This document shows positions 59,334 through 64,000 of a stretch of DNA of 64,000 nucleotides, in pieces. Position 1 is the stretch's first letter. Each line of letters opens with the position of its first letter. The notes under the pieces were generated by a model. It was given only the letters and a program-made list of their open reading frames with translations. It did no database searches and was not told the DNA's origin. The translations under genes and the position numbers were made by a program. The DNA lies in assembly GCF_943914615.1 (NCBI RefSeq), contig NZ_CALUCS010000002.1, positions 62,001 through 126,000 on the forward strand, written 5' to 3'. This DNA comes from an uncultured Corynebacterium sp. (GTDB lineage: Bacteria; Actinomycetota; Actinomycetes; Mycobacteriales; Mycobacteriaceae).

Positions 59334-60353
59334 ATGGCTTCTACGACCTCGGCTTCTACGACCTCCGCCCCGAACTTCCCGCCTATCGTCCCGCCGGACG
59401 AGGCCACGCGCAGTCGAGCCGAGCAGCTGCGCACCACCGCGCCGACGAAGGCCGGCATTCCGGCTGGTTCGCTGGGCAGGCTGGAGGAGGTCGCCTCCTG
59501 GATCGCCGCCTGCCAGGGTTCCGCCCCCGCCGAGGCCTTGAAAACGGCGCGGCTGGTTATAGTGACCGGCGAGCACGGGGTGGCCGAGGAGCACCCGGAG
59601 ATCTCCGCCCTGCCGAACGACTTTAATGCCCAGGTGCGGCAGAACCTGGCCGATGCGACCGCCCCGATTGTGGATGCCTGCAGGTCGGCACGAGTTTCTC
59701 TTTCTATTCTGGACGCCACGTTGGGTAAGGCCTCCGGTGCCATCGACACCACGGACGCGTTAAGCCCAGAGGATTATGTAAGACATCTGCGGCGCGGTTC
59801 GCGTTTCGCCGACGAGGAGGCGGACAAGGGCACACAGGTGCTGCTGCTTGGGGATCTGGGGCGGGGGCTGACCACGGTGGCCGCCGCGGTGATCGGCAGC
59901 GTGTGCAGCGTGGAGCCGGTGAAGATCATTGGCCGTGGTTCCGGCATCGATGACGAGGCGTGGAAGTCAAAGGTGGCTGTGATCCGCGATGCAATGTTCC
60001 GCGTGCGCGACGACAAGGCGGTGGCCTCGCGGGTGCTGCAGCAGATCGGCTCCGCCGACCTGGTGGTGATGGCGGGGATTCTAGCGCAGGCAGCTGTGCG
60101 CCGGACGCCTGTGATTTTCGACGGTGTGGGCGCTGCTGCGGCGGCACTGTGCGCGCAGATGCTGGCGCCGGGGGGCGCCGCGTGGTGGCTGGCGGCTTCG
60201 GCAGGTACGGAGCCCGCTGCCCTCCCGGCGCTCAATGCGCTGGGCTTGGAGCCGCTGCTGGATTTGCAGCTCGGCACCGGCCAGGGGCTGGGCGCCGTCC
60301 TGGCCTTGCCGATGGTGCGTTACGCGGTGGCTGCCTGCTCCACCAGCGTGTAG
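59334..60353 (+). CDS. cobT: Nicotinate-nucleotide--dimethylbenzimidazole phosphoribosyltransferase
   Basis: CobT makes alpha-ribazole phosphate for the cobalamin lower ligand. The 339-residue protein has the N-terminal AGSLGRLEEVASWIA, the VITGEHGVAEE-like TGEHGVAEEHPEISALP, and the C-terminal GTGQGLGAVLALPMV. TAGACT lies 7 bases before the ATG, implying leaderless mRNA. In C. glutamicum cobT stands with cobU and cobS; here neither neighbour is present. The stop overlaps the convergent ilvE by 34 bases. Confidence 0.88.
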   Translation: MASTTSASTTSAPNFPPIVPPDEATRSRAEQLRTTAPTKAGIPAGSLGRLEEVASWIAACQGSAPAEALKTARLVIVTGEHGVAEEHPEISALPNDFNAQVRQNLADATAPIVDACRSARVSLSILDATLGKASGAIDTTDALSPEDYVRHLRRGSRFADEEADKGTQVLLLGDLGRGLTTVAAAVIGSVCSVEPVKIIGRGSGIDDEAWKSKVAVIRDAMFRVRDDKAVASRVLQQIGSADLVVMAGILAQAAVRRTPVIFDGVGAAAAALCAQMLAPGGAAWWLAASAGTEPAALPALNALGLEPLLDLQLGTGQGLGAVLALPMVRYAVAACSTSV

Positions 60354-61519
60354 AGCCAGCCGTGCTTGTCGGCGACGCGGCCGTTCTGGATGCCCGTCAG
60401 CTGCTCGCGCAGGCGCATGGTCACCGGACCGGTCTGGCCGCCGTTGACCTGGAATTCGCCGGACTCGTCCTTCACAGTGCCGACCGGGGTGACGACGGCT
60501 GCGGTGCCGCAGGCGAAGGCCTCCGTCATGGCGCCGGACTGTGCGGCTTCCTTCCACTCGTCGGTGGAGATGCGGCGCTCCTCTACCTTGTAGCCCAGGT
60601 CGCGCGCCAGCTCCAGCAGGGAGAGGCGGGTAACGCCCGGCAGTAGCGAGCCAGACAGTTCCGGGGTGACCAGCGTGACACCTTCGGCGTCAGCGCCGCC
60701 GGTCTCGTTCTCGCTGCCGTCCTCGCTGCCGAAGACGAACGCCAGGTTCATGCCGCCCATCTCTTCGATGTACTTGTGCTCGGTTGCGTCCAGCCATACC
60801 ACCTGGTCGCAGCCTTCCTTCTGCGCGGAGGCCTGCGCTGCCAGGGAGGCCGCGTAGTTACCGGCGAACTTCGCCGCGCCGGTGCCACCGGGGGCAGCGC
60901 GAGTGTATTCGGTGGACAGCCACACGCTGACCGGGTTGATGCCGCCGGAGAAGTATGCGCCTGCCGGGGAGGCGATCACGAAGAAGGTGTAGCTGCTGGC
61001 TGGGTGCACGCCCAGGCCAACTTCGCGGGAGATCATGAACGGGCGCAGGTACAGGGATTCTTCGCCGCCGCCCTGCGGAACCCAGCGCTGGTCGATGTCC
61101 ACGATCTGGCGGAGGGATTCCAGGAACAGCTCCTCCGGCAGCTCTGGCATGGCCATGCGGGCGGCGGAGTTCTGGAAGCGGCGGGCATTCTGCTCCGGGC
61201 GGAAGGTGACGATCTTGCCACCTTCACCGCGGTATGCCTTCAGACCCTCAAAAATGGCCTGGCCGTAGTGGAACACGCTGGATGCCGGATCCATCTGGAC
61301 CTGCTGGTAGGGCTCAACTCGGGCGTTGTGCCAGCCCTCCTCTGTGTTCCAGTCGATGGCGACCATGTGGTCAGTGAAGTACTTGCCGAAGCTGGGTGCA
61401 GAGAGAATCTCGGCGATCTTTTCGTCGGTCACCGGGTTCTCGGTGCGGGTGACGGTGAACTCCACCTGGGAGCTCTGCTGGGCCTTTGGGGTCTGGGGAT
61501 TTGCCTCTGGAGTAGTCAT
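60320..61519 (-). CDS. ilvE: Branched-chain amino acid aminotransferase
   Basis: This fold-type IV PLP enzyme interconverts Leu, Ile, Val and their keto acids. The catalytic Lys lies in GGTGAAKFAGNYAAS and the cofactor loop near GSLLPGVTRLSLLELARDLG. The ATG at 61519 gives 399 residues; TAGTCT lies 7 bases before it, suggesting a leaderless mRNA. An in-frame earlier start has no support. The family, as in IlvE of C. glutamicum, includes WLDATEHKYIEEMGGMN. Confidence 0.95.
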   Translation of the reverse strand: MTTPEANPQTPKAQQSSQVEFTVTRTENPVTDEKIAEILSAPSFGKYFTDHMVAIDWNTEEGWHNARVEPYQQVQMDPASSVFHYGQAIFEGLKAYRGEGGKIVTFRPEQNARRFQNSAARMAMPELPEELFLESLRQIVDIDQRWVPQGGGEESLYLRPFMISREVGLGVHPASSYTFFVIASPAGAYFSGGINPVSVWLSTEYTRAAPGGTGAAKFAGNYAASLAAQASAQKEGCDQVVWLDATEHKYIEEMGGMNLAFVFGSEDGSENETGGADAEGVTLVTPELSGSLLPGVTRLSLLELARDLGYKVEERRISTDEWKEAAQSGAMTEAFACGTAAVVTPVGTVKDESGEFQVNGGQTGPVTMRLREQLTGIQNGRVADKHGWLYTLVEQAATA

Positions 61520-61663
61520 GAGTCCCAGACTACTCCTTCGTTCCACAAAAGTGTGAGGGGGCTAACAATTTCTGGGGGATCCCTCCCACCGATCTAACGG
61601 CAGGCGATTCTGGGTAAAGTGAAAACAGCGAACAAGCATTCTAAAGGAGTAGTCGATCCCCCT

Positions 61664-63367
61664 ATGACCGCCACCAACTCTTCCTCCCCCATCACCGGCC
61701 TGCCATCCCGCGGTTTCGTCCCGCAGATGTCGCTGGTCCACACCGATTCCACTCTCGAGGACAGCGGCACCGCCACCCCGTCGGTCATCGACACGCTGGT
61801 CATCCCGGTCTTCGAAGGCGAAGCTGGTCTGGAGCTTACTGGTGCTCCTATTGACGCCCTCACGGCCGAGCAGCAGCTGGAAATGTGGAAGCTGCTTATT
61901 TCCGTCGGCGCCAAGGGCACTACTGGCGAGGTCACGGTAGTCCCCAACCTCTCGGCCGAGCGCCGTAGTGAGGTCGTCTCGACCGGCAACCTGTCCGCTC
62001 AAGTGCAGGAATCCACCGTCGAGCCAGAGACTGCAGAGGGTCTTGTTGAAGCCGGCGCTGGAGCTACCGGCCCGGAGAAGATCCTGGCAATCGGTATGGG
62101 CCCGGCCGATGAGGTGTCTGCAGAGGACGTCCGCGTGGCCGCAGGCGTGGCGTCCCGAAGCATCAAGAAGCCCGAACAACAAGAGGGCCAAGAAAAGGCC
62201 GCGGCGCGCGGCGCGCGAGTGGTGAGTGCCCTGGGCCTGCTGGGCGCAGAAGCCGCACTGGTCGGCCACGCGCTGGGAGCCTACGAGTACCGGGGGCTGA
62301 AGACGGCCGAGCACACGCCGGCTATCGAGTCGATTGAGGTGCTGACCGGCGAGGATCCGGCGGACACCCTGGAGCACGCGCAGGCCACCGTGCGAGCAGT
62401 GGCGCTGGCACGCGACCTGGTGAACACCCCGTCGAACGTGCTGTACCCGGAGAGTTACGCGAACATCATTGCGGAGGCGGCGAAGCACACGGACGTGACG
62501 GTGGAGGTGCTGGACGAGGCCGCGCTGGAGGAGCAGGGCTTCGGTGGCCTTCTGGGCGTTGGCCAGGGTTCGGCGCGCGGGCCGCGTCTGGTGCGCCTGG
62601 ACTACAACCCGGACAAGATCGCTGAGGATTCCCCGCACGTGGCGCTGGTCGGCAAGGGCATCACCTTCGACACCGGCGGCATTTCCCTAAAGCCGCCGGC
62701 GAAGATGTGGAACATGATCTCCGACATGGGTGGCTCCGCGGCCGTCGTTGCAGCTGTGATCGCCGCAGCTGAGCTGAACATTCCGGCGCGGGTGACGGCC
62801 ACCGTCCCGCTGGCGGAGAACATGCCCGGCGGGGAGGCCACCCGCCCCGGCGACGTGCTACGTCACTACGGCGGCACCACCACCGAGGTGCTGAACACCG
62901 ACGCAGAGGGCCGCCTGGTGCTGGCCGATGCCATCGTCCGCGCCTGCGAGGACAACCCGGACTACCTGATCGAAACAGCCACCCTGACCGGCGCGCAGAT
63001 GGTGGCGCTGGGCGACCGCACGCCAGGCATCATGGGCTCGATGGATTTCCGCGACCGCGTGGCGATCATCTCCCAGCGCGTGGGCGATGCCGGCTGGCCG
63101 ATGCCACTGCCCGCGGAGCTGGGCGAAGCTCTGAAGTCGGACGTGGCGGACATCAAGAACATCTCCGGCAACCGCTGGGGCGGCATGTCCGTGGCGGGCC
63201 ACTACCTGAAAAGCTTCGTGGCCGAGGGCGTGCAGTGGGTGCACATTGACGTTGCCGGCCCGGCCTACAACGACGGTGCGGCATACGGCTACACCCCGAA
63301 GCGGGCAACCGGCTCACCGGTGCGCACCATCATCGCCGCGCTGGAGGATATTGCGCTGAAGGGCTAG
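61664..63367 (+). CDS. pepA: Leucyl aminopeptidase (M17)
   Basis: This cytosolic two-metal M17 aminopeptidase hydrolyses N-terminal residues. The metal/catalytic segments VGKGITFDTGGISLKP, GDVLRHYGGTTTEVLNTDAEGRLVLADA and ISGNRWGGMSVAGHYL are complete. The ATG at 61664 (567 residues, MTATNSSSPIT) is preferred, though AAAGGAG lies 14 bases before it, rather far. A GTG at 61619 is an alternative. The upstream neighbour ilvE is divergent. Confidence 0.95.
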   Translation: MTATNSSSPITGLPSRGFVPQMSLVHTDSTLEDSGTATPSVIDTLVIPVFEGEAGLELTGAPIDALTAEQQLEMWKLLISVGAKGTTGEVTVVPNLSAERRSEVVSTGNLSAQVQESTVEPETAEGLVEAGAGATGPEKILAIGMGPADEVSAEDVRVAAGVASRSIKKPEQQEGQEKAAARGARVVSALGLLGAEAALVGHALGAYEYRGLKTAEHTPAIESIEVLTGEDPADTLEHAQATVRAVALARDLVNTPSNVLYPESYANIIAEAAKHTDVTVEVLDEAALEEQGFGGLLGVGQGSARGPRLVRLDYNPDKIAEDSPHVALVGKGITFDTGGISLKPPAKMWNMISDMGGSAAVVAAVIAAAELNIPARVTATVPLAENMPGGEATRPGDVLRHYGGTTTEVLNTDAEGRLVLADAIVRACEDNPDYLIETATLTGAQMVALGDRTPGIMGSMDFRDRVAIISQRVGDAGWPMPLPAELGEALKSDVADIKNISGNRWGGMSVAGHYLKSFVAEGVQWVHIDVAGPAYNDGAAYGYTPKRATGSPVRTIIAALEDIALKG

Positions 63368-63382
63368 GCAGGCCGGGCTGCG

Positions 63383-63778
63383 CTACTCCCCCTGCTCGGC
63401 GCGGCGCTGCTCAAACTGCGCGCGCCGTTCGCGCTGCTCCAGGCGCTTCTTGATCAACCGATCCCGCTCGATACGATCCCGCATGCGCTGCGGGTAACCG
63501 GTTTCCTCCGCGAAATACAGCGGAATGCCGACGGACTGGGCCACCTTGTCAATGCCCTTCGGCCCGCCAATGCGGCGGCGCGTCCACTCCCCCTCGCTGT
63601 CGACCAGCACCACGGACATCTCGTTGACGATGGTTTCCGGCTCCACAAACCCCTCCACGCCCTTGCGGGTTCCGGCCCACTGCTGCAGGTAGGCCAGGTC
63701 CTTGGGGCGGACGGTCTCCCCCGGCGCACGCGGCGGTCGGGTGGAAGTATTTTTGTTCCGGCCGAAAAGATTAAACAC
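63383..63778 (-). CDS. Conserved corynebacterial protein of unknown function
   Basis: This 131-residue basic protein begins MFNLFGRNKNTST and has a core KDLAYLQQWAGTRKGVEGFVEPETIVNEMSVVLVD. EWTRRRIGGPKGIDKVAQSVGIPLYFAEETGYPQRMRDRI follows, then an Arg/Gln/Glu-rich helical tail. I do not recognise a catalytic motif. The GTG at 63778 is chosen because TAGAAT lies 8 bases before it, as in leaderless genes. A longer frame to 63847 runs through non-coding-like sequence. It occupies the slot between pepA and sucB found in other corynebacteria. Confidence 0.8.
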   Translation of the reverse strand: MFNLFGRNKNTSTRPPRAPGETVRPKDLAYLQQWAGTRKGVEGFVEPETIVNEMSVVLVDSEGEWTRRRIGGPKGIDKVAQSVGIPLYFAEETGYPQRMRDRIERDRLIKKRLEQRERRAQFEQRRAEQGE

Positions 63779-63975
63779 GTTAGCCAATTCTAGTTCACAT
63801 ACCCAGCGGTTCCCCAAAGGTGCGCGGAGGCGGTGAGGGGGCGTCATGAAAAAGGCACGGAGGTAAAGGGCGAGGGGGCGCTCGGCGCAGCGGAGTCAAG
63901 GCGCGTAGACTTATGTAGTATTTCAACCAAATAACCACAGCTGATTTCCGTTTAGCTTGAGGAGCTTCAAACACC

Positions 63976-64000
63976 ATGGCGTACTCCGTCGAAATGCCCG
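63976..64000 (+). CDS. sucB: Dihydrolipoamide acyltransferase (E2), first codons only
   Basis: The last 25 bases encode MAYSVEMP, the start of the lipoyl domain of corynebacterial SucB, which normally follows pepA. GAGGAGC precedes the ATG. In Corynebacterium this E2 serves the pyruvate dehydrogenase complex of the E1-E2-E3 hybrid. The 197-base gap upstream holds a TATGTAGTAT stretch as a possible promoter; nothing else is seen in it. The rest lies beyond the window. Confidence 0.8.

Noticed and set aside
1..64000. CRISPR array, prophage, insertion sequence or tRNA genes
   Set aside because: No regularly spaced repeats, transposase, integrase, phage gene or tRNA cloverleaf was found in the gaps read.

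Overview
This window is a 64 kb piece of a high-GC Gram-positive chromosome. Gene content and order match the conserved division/cell-wall to respiratory-chain segment of Corynebacterium. The order ileS, wag31, yggT, sepF, yggS, ftsZ, the mur genes, mraZ, metF, idsA, mptA, pknL, aroG, pimB, nlpC, qcrCAB, ctaE, ctaF, ctaC, ltsA, ilvE, pepA, sucB is the corynebacterial order. LtsA, a DivIVA-type polar organiser, PknL with PASTA repeats and a bc1-aa3 supercomplex support the same placement. The species cannot be fixed from the sequence alone. The base composition, the solitary cobT and the inserted genes suggest a lipophilic C. jeikeium-like species, but this is inference.

Layout. Positions 1-277 hold the start of dinB and 301-3561 hold ileS, which has a T-box leader. 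A 52-residue membrane protein and wag31 (divIVA) follow, and wag31 has an unusually long, structured upstream region. From 5904 to 25602 the division and cell-wall cluster runs on the minus strand: yggT, sepF, yggS, pgeF, ftsZ, ftsQ, murC, murG, ftsW, murD, mraY, murF, murE, ftsI, ftsL, rsmH, mraZ. Many of these genes overlap by 4 bp or are only a few bases apart. Together they make lipid II, flip and polymerise it, and build the Z ring.

From 26148 to 42848 come small conserved genes (DUF3040, a SAV_6107-type protein and a GNAT protein), then metF. The plus-strand isoprenoid/lipoglycan genes idsA, a crtI-like gene and mptA follow, then the Rv2175c-like regulator, pknL, aroG, an RNase AS-type exonuclease, an acyltransferase-3 membrane protein, plsC, glk and pimB. 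From 42890 to 44930 lie two secreted NlpC/P60 hydrolases.

From 46235 to 53821 lies the cytochrome bc1-aa3 branch (qcrB, qcrA, qcrC, ctaE, ctaF, ctaC), with trpD between ctaE and ctaF. Next come a pyruvate:quinone oxidoreductase, ltsA, an IscA-type protein, a DUF3043 protein, cobT, ilvE, pepA, a conserved small gene and the first codons of sucB.

No tRNA, rRNA, insertion sequence, prophage or CRISPR array was seen. The unusual content is mostly regulatory. It includes a T-box whose tRNA-binding bulge can pair with the bases before the ileS start, and two copies of a C-rich tandem element plus a promoter-overlapping inverted repeat upstream of wag31. It also includes a long hairpin between mraZ and rsmH and two opposed arrays of MraZ-like boxes. 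Further sites are a LexA-like box before the SAV_6107 gene, an McbR-like operator inside the metF promoter, and a structured nlpC leader with a GlxR-type site. Many genes also have a TANNNT -10 element only 6-9 bases before the start codon, which implies leaderless mRNAs. None of this proves a new system; the wag31 upstream region is the best candidate for something undescribed.
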